From: Paenibacillus dakarensis
GTDB taxonomy: Bacteria; Bacillota; Bacilli; Paenibacillales; Paenibacillaceae
Assembly: GCF_001373415.1 (NCBI RefSeq)
Contig: NZ_CDSE01000084.1
Span: 124,001-188,000 of the forward strand
Direction of reading: 5' to 3'
Length of the DNA: 64,000 nt
A program made the translations under genes and the position numbers. Below are positions 1 to 8,982 of the stretch, piece after piece. The stretch's first letter is position 1. Every line of letters begins with the position of its first letter. The notes below the pieces were generated by a model, which saw only the letters and a program-made list of their open reading frames with translations, ran no database searches and had not been told where the DNA came from.

Positions 1-506
1 TTACAAGATTGTGTATAGAGTCGGCGCTTGTTTTGTTAATGAAAGAACGATCATTCAATGAAATAACCATTACTGAAATTGTAAAAAAGGCGGGAGTATC
101 CCGTACAGCGTATTATCGTAATTACTCTTCGAAAGAGGACATTTTACGAAGTTTGATCGATGAAATGGCGATCAAAGTAATTGAAGCAATGAATTTGCAT
201 TTTCCAATTATGAATACCCACCAATACTGGTTAACTTTATTTGATTCTTTGTATGAACAATATAAGGAATTGCAAATTCTATTAAAAGCTAATTTTGGCG
301 ATTCTGTTCTTCAGCAAGTCCAGGATCTACTTATGCGGGGTTTCAGCGAAAGAGATACTACCGAATTATATAAATTTTATTTTTGGAGCGGAGCTATCTT
401 CAATATTGTCACCAAATGGATTATGGATGATGCTACCCTGGACTCAAAAAAAATGGCACAAATATGCTTTAATATCGTCGATTCCATCGGAGAAGGTTGT
501 ACTTAA
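1..506 (+). CDS. TetR/AcrR-family transcriptional regulator, 5' end outside window
   Basis: The frame is open from the left edge, and the residues before the first usable start (TTG at 9) still fit the family, so the true start lies outside the window. The N-terminal helix-turn-helix is clear: an EITITEIVKKAGVSR recognition region followed by TAYYRNYSSKEDIL, the usual TetR motif. The remaining ~110 residues are a helical ligand/dimerisation domain without recognisable sequence features; the HTH style resembles the DhaS-like subgroup. It would act as a cytoplasmic dimeric repressor. Its target is unknown because the upstream neighbour is not visible, and the next gene on the right is an IS remnant on the other strand. 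No clear terminator follows; only a weak 5-bp stem (CCAGA/TCTGG) occurs near 540-558. Confidence 0.85.
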   Translation, partial: TRLCIESALVLLMKERSFNEITITEIVKKAGVSRTAYYRNYSSKEDILRSLIDEMAIKVIEAMNLHFPIMNTHQYWLTLFDSLYEQYKELQILLKANFGDSVLQQVQDLLMRGFSERDTTELYKFYFWSGAIFNIVTKWIMDDATLDSKKMAQICFNIVDSIGEGCT

Positions 507-638
507 TTCAGATAAATCCAGTATCCGTAAGCTCTTCTCCAGATTTCTTCTGGTTTGAATATTACTTCAGCTACCTGTAATGTGCCGTCCGCCCAGAGTC
601 ATTTCAAAATTCAACATAAACTATCCCTTAGCTTAACG

Positions 639-672
639 AAAAAAGGAGCAGCTGCCACCGGCAAACTGCTCC
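639..672 (-). terminator. Intrinsic terminator reading leftward
   Basis: GGAGCAG (645-651) pairs with CTGCTCC (666-672), and the minus strand continues into a run of six T. It sits downstream of the IS3 remnant. The sequence TTAGCTTAA occurs on both sides as a direct repeat (628-636 and 699-707), so the hairpin may belong to a small repeated element rather than to a gene. Confidence 0.55.
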
Positions 673-763
673 ATGCTATTTTAAATTAATGTTTCCCGTT
701 AGCTTAAGGATTTTTCTCTACTTATGATTGCTTCAAATATTTTCTTGCCTGTAGAGTGGATTG

Positions 764-1194
764 TCAACAGTAAATCAAGTCAGTATGGAACCATTGAATC
801 TGACGCAGGTCACCCTTGACATTCGTTGTCGTTGCATCGTTACATGCCGTTTTATGGGGCTTGTATTGTGCTACTGTGTATTTGGAAACGAGGCCACGCA
901 TTTTCATAATTCGGCCAATTCGTCGTTTGGACACAATGAGTCCTTCATGAAGTTTTACCTTGATCTTGCGTGTATCATAGGCTTTCCGATTCTTGTGGAA
1001 GATTTCCACTACAGCTTTGGTGACCTCGTCTTCATTTACTTGTTCTTTGGCTTCATAATAGAATGTACTTCTTGCGATTTGCAGGACGTCACACATTGCT
1101 GATACCGTGTATTTATCACGGTTGTTTTGAATGATATATATGAGCTCGTTTTCTTCTGTAGAGCGATTGTCCTTCTCCGATGTTGAAAACTCCC
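764..1194 (-). mobile_element. IS3-family transposase (OrfB) remnant
   Basis: On the minus strand about 140 codons read as the N-terminal part of an IS3-type OrfB transposase: an HTH_21-like segment with YTVSAMCDVLQIARSTFYY, then KAYDTRKIKVKLHEG and VSKRRIGRIMKMRGL. The similarity ends at a stop near 764, before the catalytic DDE domain. The frame is open upstream only to about 1194, with no OrfA and no recognisable inverted repeat. What remains is a dead fragment with no catalytic core. The polysaccharide deacetylase gene begins about 50 bp beyond its right end, so the insertion may have replaced that gene's original upstream region. Confidence 0.8.
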
Positions 1195-1244
1195 CGGTTT
1201 ATTTTGTTCTGAAGTGCATAAGATATATTTGGAGGTTGAGTAAA

Positions 1245-2036
1245 ATGCACATGATGAACATTTTTCTTTTATTAATCAGTATGTTAATAAGCGGATGGGA
1301 ACAAGAAGCGAATTTCTCTCTCCAAACACAAACAGAGTTAAAACACGCTGCACCAGAGGCTCAACTGAGCACACCAGTCAACACAGAATCAATTCCGATC
1401 TTAATGTACCATTCGATTAGCATCAATCCATCCAATACTCTCTCTGTTCACCCAGAGGTATTTTATAAACAAATGGAACATTTGAAGAATGCCGGATATA
1501 ACACGATTACGTTCAAGGAGTTAATGAATTGGAAGACAAATCAAGAGCTCCCGAATAAACCGATTTTGATTACTTTTGACGATGGATATTTAGATAATTT
1601 TACTGTCGCTTATCCCTATTTAAAAAAGCTTCAAATGAAAGCTACGATATTCGCCACCAGTGATTATATTGGTGTGTCCAATCATTTTGATTGGAATCAA
1701 GCCATGGAAATGGAAGAATCGGGACTCATTGAAATGGGTGTGCATACCAGGCATCATGTCGATTTGACAAAATGCAGCCCGTTACAGCTTGAGGACGAAA
1801 TTTCGGGAGCTAAAAAAATAATGGAGAACAGATTGGGGCATCCCATCATTTCTTTTGCCTATCCTGCCGGAGAGTTTAATCCCAATGTGATAGAGGTCGT
1901 TAAGCGTGCTGGATTTGAATTTGCCGTTACGACAGAACCTGGTTATGCCGAGAAAAATCAAGGATATTTAACTCTTCATCGCGTTCGAATACCTGGCGAT
2001 CAGTCCATTGCTGCTTTTACTCGAAAATTCCCTTGA
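1245..2036 (+). CDS. Exported polysaccharide deacetylase (NodB-type)
   Basis: A carbohydrate esterase family 4 protein that would remove N- or O-acetyl groups from a cell-wall or secreted polysaccharide outside the membrane. The ATG at 1245 has GGAGG at 1231-1235; the frame is open further upstream but without a ribosome site. The product is 263 residues with a short N-terminal hydrophobic segment (about 5-17) acting as signal peptide or anchor. NodB motifs are present in order: PILMYHSIS near 51, TFDDGY near 110-115 (metal and catalytic Asp), GVHTRHHVDL with the H-x3-H metal pair near 160-170, and FAYPAGEF near 205. Length is normal for the minimal family. It stands alone, convergent with the metallophosphoesterase gene 16 bp away. 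The exact substrate cannot be told from sequence. Confidence 0.88.
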   Translation: MHMMNIFLLLISMLISGWEQEANFSLQTQTELKHAAPEAQLSTPVNTESIPILMYHSISINPSNTLSVHPEVFYKQMEHLKNAGYNTITFKELMNWKTNQELPNKPILITFDDGYLDNFTVAYPYLKKLQMKATIFATSDYIGVSNHFDWNQAMEMEESGLIEMGVHTRHHVDLTKCSPLQLEDEISGAKKIMENRLGHPIISFAYPAGEFNPNVIEVVKRAGFEFAVTTEPGYAEKNQGYLTLHRVRIPGDQSIAAFTRKFP

Positions 2037-2052
2037 TATCTTACTCGTTAAG

Positions 2053-3198
2053 CTAATCCAATTTAATACTCACAATCTCACTATTTGTTCCGACCCGCAT
2101 TGGCATCCCCCAAGTACCCACGCCCGATGTTACGATAACCTGTGGACTGGATGCATCCTTTTGATAATGCCCATAGTCTACCTCAAATATAGCATTTGTT
2201 ATTAAGCTGCCCGGGAATATTTGTCCTTTGTGTGTATGACCGGAAACGACCAAATCAACCCTTCCATCATATTGCTCGAGCTTGGTAGGAGTATGATCCA
2301 TAACAACAACAGGCATATTAGGATCTAGCGATGCGATACTTTCTGTTATATCTCTTCTTTTCATTTCACCAAAACCGCCAATTGGCGACGGGTCTACACG
2401 TCCAAATAGAGCCAGTCGCTCATCAATAATAACGTACTTATCGTTTAGAAGCTTTATATTGCTTCGCTCTAGGAAATCAACCATCTTATCGAATGTTTTT
2501 CCACTGTCATGATTTCCGAGACTGCCATAAACGCCATATGTAGATGTAATACTTTTAAGCAAATTCATTGCTCTTTCAGGATCTTTTAAAGCAAGATAAT
2601 CGTCATTAAAAATATCTCCCGCTATACAAACCAAATCAGGCTGAAGTTGATTAATCTTCGATACTAAATTTTCAAGACGTTTTTCGGAATTTACAGCTCC
2701 TAAATGCAAATCACTGATTAGAATGATTTTCATGCCATTTGTCAAAGCCGGTTTTTTCGTTTGAATCTCGTAAGAAGCGTATTTAATCTGGTTTGCGTTA
2801 TAGATGCCATAACTCACAAAACCGACAGTTAACATAACAGCGGCTAAGCCAGCATAAAAACGAATACGTTGAGGTACTGGTTTAGGAAAGACTTTTATGA
2901 TTCTCCCGATGAAGATAACTAGGTCCATCAAGAGAATGAAGAGTAACAGATATGCATAAATGCCCATCCAGTAAGCGCCTATCCAACTGAATATTCCTTT
3001 AATAGTGCCGGGTAGTGGTAACATTGATAATATTAGTGATAAGGCGAAGAAGGCGTAGATACCTGCATAGATCTTTCCATTAAGAGTTGGAAAAATGATC
3101 TTTAACCACCGGAATATTTTCCTTCCGATATAAAAATTCGTACCCCCGTACAATGATAAAATAGATATAACACCCAAAATGATACCGATTTGGCTCAT
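2053..3198 (-). CDS. Membrane-anchored metallophosphoesterase (YkuE-like)
   Basis: A 381-residue calcineurin-like phosphoesterase. About five hydrophobic segments fill residues 1-135, followed by a cytoplasmic or external catalytic domain. Metal-binding motifs are complete: ISDLHLG near 161 (D163, H165), GDIFND near 194, GNHD near 229, MDHTPTK near 300 and SGHTHKGQIFPG near 320. This is the arrangement of Bacillus YkuE-type enzymes, which hydrolyse phosphodiesters or UDP-linked lipids; the substrate here is unknown. The start ATG at 3198 follows AAGGGAGA. It runs in the same direction as the acetyltransferase upstream (about 30 bp apart), so the two are probably co-transcribed. Confidence 0.88.
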   Translation of the reverse strand: MSQIGIILGVISILSLYGGTNFYIGRKIFRWLKIIFPTLNGKIYAGIYAFFALSLILSMLPLPGTIKGIFSWIGAYWMGIYAYLLLFILLMDLVIFIGRIIKVFPKPVPQRIRFYAGLAAVMLTVGFVSYGIYNANQIKYASYEIQTKKPALTNGMKIILISDLHLGAVNSEKRLENLVSKINQLQPDLVCIAGDIFNDDYLALKDPERAMNLLKSITSTYGVYGSLGNHDSGKTFDKMVDFLERSNIKLLNDKYVIIDERLALFGRVDPSPIGGFGEMKRRDITESIASLDPNMPVVVMDHTPTKLEQYDGRVDLVVSGHTHKGQIFPGSLITNAIFEVDYGHYQKDASSPQVIVTSGVGTWGMPMRVGTNSEIVSIKLD

Positions 3199-3229
3199 AG
3201 TCTCCCTTTCTTTCTATTGGTTTTATTCA

Positions 3230-3814
3230 TTACAGACACTTTAATCCGACTTTATCTTCCTCAGTGATTGGTCTAATCACTCTGCATGGTACACCTGCCG
3301 CAATAACATTTGCAGGTATATCTTTCGTTACAACACTCCCTGCACCAATGATCGTATTATCACCAATAGTCACACCTGGAATAATTGTCACAGAACCACT
3401 AATCCAAACATTATCCCCTATGTTAATTGGCAGTGATCTTTCATAGCCTGCAATACGTTCATCTGCATCTTTTGCATGATTTGGGGTATACAAACTAACA
3501 TTGGGACCCATCAACACATTGTTTCCAATCGTAACCTTGGCACAATCCAATATTGTACAGTTGGTGTTTGCGTAAAAATTATCTCCAACTGTTATGTTAT
3601 AACCATAATCACAATTAAAAGGGGATTCAATCCACGCGTTTTCTCCCACGGAATGAAATAATTTTTGAATGATTTGGTTTCTTTCATCACGCGCCGATGG
3701 TTTCAGATTATTAAATTCAAATAACAGATCCTTCGCTCTTTCTCTTTCTTCGGTTAACTCTTTGTCCCAACATAGGTAATACTCTTGATTTAGCATTTTA
3801 TCTTTTTCAGACAC
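3230..3814 (-). CDS. Maltose/galactoside O-acetyltransferase family (hexapeptide repeat)
   Basis: A 194-residue left-handed beta-helix acetyltransferase of the Maa/LacA/NodL type, which moves acetyl from acetyl-CoA to a sugar hydroxyl in the cytoplasm. The N-terminal Mac domain (EKDKMLNQEYYLCWDKEL) is followed by hexapeptide repeats (IGNNVLMGPNVSLYTP, IGDNVWISGSVTIIPGV, IGDNTIIGAGSVV). The catalytic histidine is in YTPNHAKD near residue 114. A GTG start at 3814 has GGAG nine bases upstream. The spacing to the metallophosphoesterase (31 bp) suggests one transcript. The physiological acceptor is uncertain, as for most of the family. Confidence 0.88.
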   Translation of the reverse strand: MSEKDKMLNQEYYLCWDKELTEERERAKDLLFEFNNLKPSARDERNQIIQKLFHSVGENAWIESPFNCDYGYNITVGDNFYANTNCTILDCAKVTIGNNVLMGPNVSLYTPNHAKDADERIAGYERSLPINIGDNVWISGSVTIIPGVTIGDNTIIGAGSVVTKDIPANVIAAGVPCRVIRPITEEDKVGLKCL

Positions 3815-3989
3815 TTTTTTGATCTCCTTTTTGATTATAATCTGAGTGATGAATCATACCTAATCATATCCTATACCAGCATAAATTCTCAAATTAAACT
3901 CCGTCCTCTTTCCAGGTTGCCAAGCCTATTTATTCATGAGATAATATTAGTTTGTCTAATAAGAATCTGATAATGTTGGAGGCGTAAGC

Positions 3990-5966
3990 TTGGAGCGATA
4001 TCCTTTCTCCTATGATCCGTCAGAACCGTTCGTCAAGCAGGTCGGCGATTGGGTTGCGGACGTTTTTTATGATGTGCTGCCTGAACATGGATTTGATATC
4101 CGTGATGAACAAATATTTATGGCTTACCAATTGGAAAGAGCCTATGCCAATAAGAAAACGATTTTTGCAGAAGCAGGAGTTGGAACGGGAAAAACACTTG
4201 TGTACCTGCTTTATGCAGTTAACTATGCAAGATATACACGGAAACCTGCAGTGATTGCCTGTGCAGATGAGTCGCTCATTGAGCAGCTTGTGAAGCAGGA
4301 AGGCGATATAGCTAAGCTTGCCCGATATTTGGATTTACAGATTGATGCGCGGCTCGGTAAATCCCCTGATCAATATCTATGTCTCAAAAAAATAGACGGC
4401 GCTCGTCTCCAGGATGAAGATGCGGCGGTTATTGAAGACGTATATGGAAATCTTCCTGATTTTGTTCATTCTCCAGGAACGATGCAAGCATTTTACCCTT
4501 ATGGTGATCGTAAGGAATACCCGCATCTGAATGATGGACAGTGGAATAAGATCAACTGGGATTCCTTTCAGGATTGTTTTGTATGTGACAAAAGACATCG
4601 CTGCGGCATGAGCTTATCCCGTGATCATTATCGAAAATCTACAGACCTTATTATCTGTTCCCATGACTATTACATGGAGCATGTGTGGACCTATGAAGGA
4701 AGAAAAAGAGAGGGTCAGCTTCCCCTGCTCCCTGAACATAGTTCAGTCGTTTTTGATGAAGGGCATTTACTTGAATCGGCAGCACAGCAAGCCCTCAGTT
4801 ATAAGCTGAAGCATAGTGCATACGAAGAGATTATTACTCGTCTTCTAGATGGAGAGATCAGGGAAACGCTAGCCGAACGAATTGAAGACGCCATTGATCA
4901 GAGCCAGCTTGTGTTTTCTCTGATAGCGGAGCAAAGTGAAGCGATACCCGGCTCTGATCGAAAGCGAATCCGAATGGATGAGAAGCTTCTAGAAGAAATG
5001 AATCGCTGGAAAAGTTCAATTGAAGCTATTGATGAAGAGCTGGTCTTTGAGAGTGGCTTGTATACGCTTGATGAATATAAGCTGCGTATCGTTGAAGAGC
5101 ATCTGGAGATGATCCAAACTGCACTTCATCTGTTCCGTAAGCCAGGTACCTACATTTGCTGGGCGGAAGAAAATGAGGATGGTGCTGCAACACTTGCCAT
5201 TATGCCGCGAACGGTCAAGGAAGTGCTGGAGGAGCGGGTATTCGGACTTCAGATGCCGATTGTATTCTCTTCAGCAACCTTGTCGGTAGATGGATCCTTT
5301 GATTACGTAGCAGGAAGTCTCGGAATCAGCGAGTATCTATCTTTTTCCGTGGACTCTCCATACGATTACGAGAAGCAGATGAAGCTGCTTGTACCAAGTG
5401 AACTTTTGCAAAATGCAGAAAATCAGAGTGAGACTGCTGGGGCGAAAAAGCTGACCCTTGCCGCCAAGCTGATCAAGCGTACCGAAGGACGAGCTCTATT
5501 GTTATTTAGAACGATGAACGAGCTTCACGATTTTAAGAAGGCCGCTGCACAGCATCCATCTTTTGCATCCTATACCATGCTGTATGAAGGTGACCGTGAG
5601 ATTAGCACCCTCATAGCTGAGTTCCAAAATTCAGAGGAAAGCGTGCTCTGTGCGACAAGCCTATGGGAGGGTCTGGATGTACCGGGACCTTCATTGTCCA
5701 ACGTAATTATCTGGTCTCTGCCTTATCCACCGGAAGATCCTGTATTTATAGCTAAACGGGAAGCTGCGGATTCAGCATATGAAGAAGTCGACCTGCCTTA
5801 TATGCTGCTTCGCTTACGGCAAGGATTGGGAAGACTCATTCGTTCATCGACGGATCAAGGAATTGCAGCCATTTTGGATCCGGAAATTTTGTTTAATCAG
5901 CATGTTCGGGATCGAGTCGAGGCCGTATTACCGCCTGGAGCTAAACTTGAAGTGGAATCGTTGTAG
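3990..5966 (+). CDS. ATP-dependent DNA helicase, DinG/XPD family with Fe-S cluster
   Basis: A 658-residue superfamily 2 helicase of the DinG/YoaA/XPD branch, expected to unwind DNA 5' to 3' during repair or replication stress. Motifs: Walker A EAGVGTGKT (61-69), DEGH box VVFDEGHL (253-260), SATLS near 430, the late motif SLWEGLDVPG near 557 and QGLGRLIRSS near 612. Four cysteines at 131, 196, 199 and 205 form the 4Fe-4S site typical of this branch. The TTG start at 3990 has GGAGG seven bases upstream. It has no N-terminal exonuclease domain, unlike the long Bacillus DinG. It is a single-gene unit ending at a strong bidirectional terminator. Confidence 0.9.
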   Translation: MERYPFSYDPSEPFVKQVGDWVADVFYDVLPEHGFDIRDEQIFMAYQLERAYANKKTIFAEAGVGTGKTLVYLLYAVNYARYTRKPAVIACADESLIEQLVKQEGDIAKLARYLDLQIDARLGKSPDQYLCLKKIDGARLQDEDAAVIEDVYGNLPDFVHSPGTMQAFYPYGDRKEYPHLNDGQWNKINWDSFQDCFVCDKRHRCGMSLSRDHYRKSTDLIICSHDYYMEHVWTYEGRKREGQLPLLPEHSSVVFDEGHLLESAAQQALSYKLKHSAYEEIITRLLDGEIRETLAERIEDAIDQSQLVFSLIAEQSEAIPGSDRKRIRMDEKLLEEMNRWKSSIEAIDEELVFESGLYTLDEYKLRIVEEHLEMIQTALHLFRKPGTYICWAEENEDGAATLAIMPRTVKEVLEERVFGLQMPIVFSSATLSVDGSFDYVAGSLGISEYLSFSVDSPYDYEKQMKLLVPSELLQNAENQSETAGAKKLTLAAKLIKRTEGRALLLFRTMNELHDFKKAAAQHPSFASYTMLYEGDREISTLIAEFQNSEESVLCATSLWEGLDVPGPSLSNVIIWSLPYPPEDPVFIAKREAADSAYEEVDLPYMLLRLRQGLGRLIRSSTDQGIAAILDPEILFNQHVRDRVEAVLPPGAKLEVESL

Positions 5967-6024
5967 TTCGTAATTCGAAAACGAACGCCAAATAATTTAC
6001 TTTGCCATTTTATCATAAAATAAA

Positions 6025-6054
6025 CAAAACACCCTTGATATCAAGGGTGTTTTG
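6025..6054 (+). terminator. Bidirectional intrinsic terminator
   Basis: A perfect palindrome: CAAAACACCCTTGA and its complement meet around a TATC centre, with A-rich and T-rich flanks. It lies between the convergent helicase gene (ends 5966) and the secreted propeller protein gene (ends 6163), so it can stop both. Confidence 0.8.
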
Positions 6055-6162
6055 TTGTAGAAGCCAAGGAGGATCGAGCCCCTGACAATAATATGATCAC
6101 TATTTTACAGAATCGAAGATATGAGAAAATATCATTAATTTGAGCGACAATATCCGCTGTAC

Positions 6163-8145
6163 TCAGTTGCCCTGAATAATCAGATCTTTGTAAAAGATAT
6201 TGGCATTTTTCTCTGTATTGGTTGCCGATTTAAAAGATCCGAATCCGAAGCATAGCCGAGCGGACGAACCGGCAATCTGGATGGACATGCCTTCCGGTTC
6301 TCTGAATAATAGCGAGCTTCCTGCGTCCGTTATCGTTCGAGCTACTTGAGAGTTCGTATTTAAATTGACCGTTGTCAAATAGGTGTTACCGGTTGGATTC
6401 GTTGTCGCGTCATAAGGGTTCCCGTCCAGCAAGTAAAGGTAATTTCCATATGAAGCAAATCCTTGGAAGGTGCCCATTCCTGATGGTTGATTAACGGTTG
6501 TAAGCGGTGTGAAATTGCCCGCTTTTACATCAGCAAGTCTGTAAGTATTGAATTTCATCACACGGCTGCCAGGCTCGCCGATTCTGTAGCGCATAGTCAA
6601 CAGGCCGTGAGCCATATCGATGTTAACCGTAGTCCGATCTGCTCCTGCGACTGGCGCATACTTAACAAGCGAAGGATCCGTGTTTACCAAGACTTGGTCA
6701 TTAATAAACGGAAATCTGGCTAATTTCGTACCGTAGCCGTTCAAGGTATCTGATGAATCTGTAGCTGCATCCACTTCCGTCCATAGATATGCTGTTGTGT
6801 TAACGGGTTCCACGCCAATGGAAACCCCGTGTCCAAAACCGATCAAATGCATTTTCCCTAATATTTCTCCGGTTAAACTCAGCTTCGTCAATGTCAAATC
6901 ACCCTTAAGTGCTCTTTCCGCACTCGTATACGTACGGGGTTCACTTCCAACCTGCTGACCAGGAGCCATAATTTGAACCATATAAACATGCTCATTTATA
7001 CTGTCAATGGCAAACGACTGCTGCAGTGTTCGATCTGTCAGAGGCTTCTCGGTAAATACTGAACCAGACTCATGCTCCAATTCGAACATGTCTGAATTTA
7101 ACGCATCTTTGTAAAATATACTGGAGTGTTTATTCGTATTGTTCGGTGATACATTAGACGCAAAGCCGAAGCAAAGCCGGATGGCCGTTCCCGTATTATG
7201 GATTGACATGCCGTGCGGCTCTCTGAACAGCAGAGAAGTTCCCGCATTTGTCAACATTCGCTTCACTTGCGCACCCGTAAGGAAATTCACCACTGCGATA
7301 TACGTATTTCCAGCAGGGTTCGTTGTTGCATTATAGGCGTTTCCATCCAACAAATAAAGATAGTCTCCATAAGAGGTAAAGCCACTAAATGTTCCTAAAC
7401 TCGATGGTTGGTCAACAGTTGCAATCGGCGTAAAAGCTCCCGCTTTAAATTGCGATAAATGATAAGAACTGTAATGGTAAGAGTAATTTCCACCGCTCAC
7501 TGTTCGGTATCGCATCGTTAATAGACCATTGTCCGCATCGATGTTAGCAGCAAGCCGGTCGGCATCGTTTATCGGTGAATATTTAGTAATCGATGAATCT
7601 GTGTTCACTAACACCTGATTATTAACAAATTCAAATCTTCCTATTTTTGTCCCGTATCCCTTCAAGCCACCGTCCGGTTCGGATGGATCAATGACTGCAT
7701 CTACCTCGGTCCACAAATATGCTGATGTGCCGACGGGCTCCACACCAAGGGAAGTGCCTTGCCCAAACCCGATCAAGTACATTTTGCCTAGGATTTTCCC
7801 TTTTAGACTCATCTTCGTAACCGTTAAATCGCCTTTAATGGTTCTTTCTGCACTGGTGTAGGTGCGGGTTTCCTCTCCCACTCGCTGCCCCGACGCCATA
7901 ATTTGAAGGGTATAAACATGCTCATTCTGACTATCAATGGCAAAGGATTGGTGCACAGTTCGGTCTGTCAGAGCCTTCTTGGTAAATAACTCATCCTCGC
8001 TGTCCGTTAGGTCAAAAGGTTGCGAAACTGCAGCGAATACGGCATTTTCTCCGACAAATAAGATCGGAACAGCCAGCATGACTAAAGTAAGAGAAATCAT
8101 AGCGGCTTGCCGCAGCCTTTGGCGAATAGCGTTTGGAAATATCAT
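6163..8145 (-). CDS. Secreted protein with two TagC/P68-RBP-like beta-propeller repeats
   Basis: A 660-residue exported protein. A signal peptide covers residues 1-39 (basic start, hydrophobic core, AVFAA cleavage site). Two copies of a ~300-residue domain follow, roughly 50-345 and 360-660. They share many near-identical blocks: LTDR-T-QSFAIDS-NEHVY, TYTSAER, KGDLT-TK-SL, GVEP, AYLWTEVDA, YLYLLDGN and SLLFREP-GMSI. The pattern resembles the propeller domain of proteins annotated teichoic acid biosynthesis protein C or phage P68 receptor-binding protein; I recognise this from memory and cannot search. No catalytic motif is visible, so a binding role on cell-wall glycopolymer is plausible but inferred. 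It is the last gene of the glycerophosphate uptake operon, 42 bp after the GDPD gene. The start has GGGGGAAG just upstream. Confidence 0.65.
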   Translation of the reverse strand: MIFPNAIRQRLRQAAMISLTLVMLAVPILFVGENAVFAAVSQPFDLTDSEDELFTKKALTDRTVHQSFAIDSQNEHVYTLQIMASGQRVGEETRTYTSAERTIKGDLTVTKMSLKGKILGKMYLIGFGQGTSLGVEPVGTSAYLWTEVDAVIDPSEPDGGLKGYGTKIGRFEFVNNQVLVNTDSSITKYSPINDADRLAANIDADNGLLTMRYRTVSGGNYSYHYSSYHLSQFKAGAFTPIATVDQPSSLGTFSGFTSYGDYLYLLDGNAYNATTNPAGNTYIAVVNFLTGAQVKRMLTNAGTSLLFREPHGMSIHNTGTAIRLCFGFASNVSPNNTNKHSSIFYKDALNSDMFELEHESGSVFTEKPLTDRTLQQSFAIDSINEHVYMVQIMAPGQQVGSEPRTYTSAERALKGDLTLTKLSLTGEILGKMHLIGFGHGVSIGVEPVNTTAYLWTEVDAATDSSDTLNGYGTKLARFPFINDQVLVNTDPSLVKYAPVAGADRTTVNIDMAHGLLTMRYRIGEPGSRVMKFNTYRLADVKAGNFTPLTTVNQPSGMGTFQGFASYGNYLYLLDGNPYDATTNPTGNTYLTTVNLNTNSQVARTITDAGSSLLFREPEGMSIQIAGSSARLCFGFGSFKSATNTEKNANIFYKDLIIQGN

Positions 8146-8187
8146 TATCTTCCCCCTTTACTCAATCAATTCTTGCCCTCTGTCAAA

Positions 8188-8913
8188 CTAGGGGCGCTTT
8201 AATTCCGGATGATTGCGATAAAATTCTGCCCAGCGCTCCAGTTCATTGGTTGTAATAAGCGTCGTCGGGTACTTCTTCGCGATAATTTCCATATCGGCCA
8301 ACGAATCTACAGGCCAAGGACCGACCTCAATGCCACGCTCGATAATCATGTCCGCATATTCCTCTGTCATCATTTTCATTGGCACACCCAGCAGCTCACA
8401 ATCGTATTCTTTCATCCACGGGAATACATACGGCAAGCTGTTACTTGTTGTGATTCCTAACCGAATATCTCGGCTTAACGCTCTTAGCCGCTGTATACAA
8501 AAATGGTCAAAGCTGATGATAATCGATTGTTCGAAGGTATCGGTTTGCCTTAGAATATCCAGTGTTTTCTGCTCAAGCCCCGGATAAAGATCACCCGCCT
8601 GCTTTAGCTCCACCATGACATTCAGTTTGCCCCGGAGCAGCTTCATTGTCTCTTCTAGCGTAGGGATGGTTTCATTGTCGCCAATCTTCATTCGCTTCAG
8701 TTCATCTAATGTATAATCCTTCACTTTTCCCAGCTGATCACTCATACGGTCCACCGTATAATCATGGATAACGACCGGTACACCATCCTTACTTAGTTGT
8801 ACATCAAGCTCGACGTAGGTGTAGCCCAGATCGACAGCCGCTTGAAACGATGATAAGGTATTCTCCGGGTATTTTACCGGGTAGCCCCGATGGGCAATTC
8901 CTCTAATTTGCAT
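8188..8913 (-). CDS. ugpQ: Glycerophosphodiester phosphodiesterase
   Basis: A 241-residue GDPD that hydrolyses glycerophosphodiesters to sn-glycerol-3-phosphate and an alcohol. The family signature is intact: IAHRGYPVKYPENTLSSF (catalytic His and Arg near 7-8, metal ligands) and VELDVQLSKDGVPVVIHDYT (Glu/Asp pair and second catalytic His). There is no signal peptide, so it acts in the cytoplasm on imported diesters, as UgpQ does in enterobacteria. It lies downstream of a complete ugp-like ABC importer on the same strand, which supports the substrate. The start ATG at 8913 follows AAGGAG. Confidence 0.88.
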   Translation of the reverse strand: MQIRGIAHRGYPVKYPENTLSSFQAAVDLGYTYVELDVQLSKDGVPVVIHDYTVDRMSDQLGKVKDYTLDELKRMKIGDNETIPTLEETMKLLRGKLNVMVELKQAGDLYPGLEQKTLDILRQTDTFEQSIIISFDHFCIQRLRALSRDIRLGITTSNSLPYVFPWMKEYDCELLGVPMKMMTEEYADMIIERGIEVGPWPVDSLADMEIIAKKYPTTLITTNELERWAEFYRNHPELKRP

Positions 8914-8982
8914 GTGGCTTGCTCCTTTTCAGTTATGACCTAATTAATGGACTGTTTTTCCTTATTGTATCTGGGTTGATTG

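Noticed and set aside
295..558. 87-codon plus-strand frame overlapping the TetR gene
   Set aside because: Alternative frame of a clear TetR gene without its own ribosome site.
761..1102. Plus-strand frame of 113 codons over the IS3 remnant
   Set aside because: Antisense to recognisable transposase sequence; the minus strand carries the real motifs.
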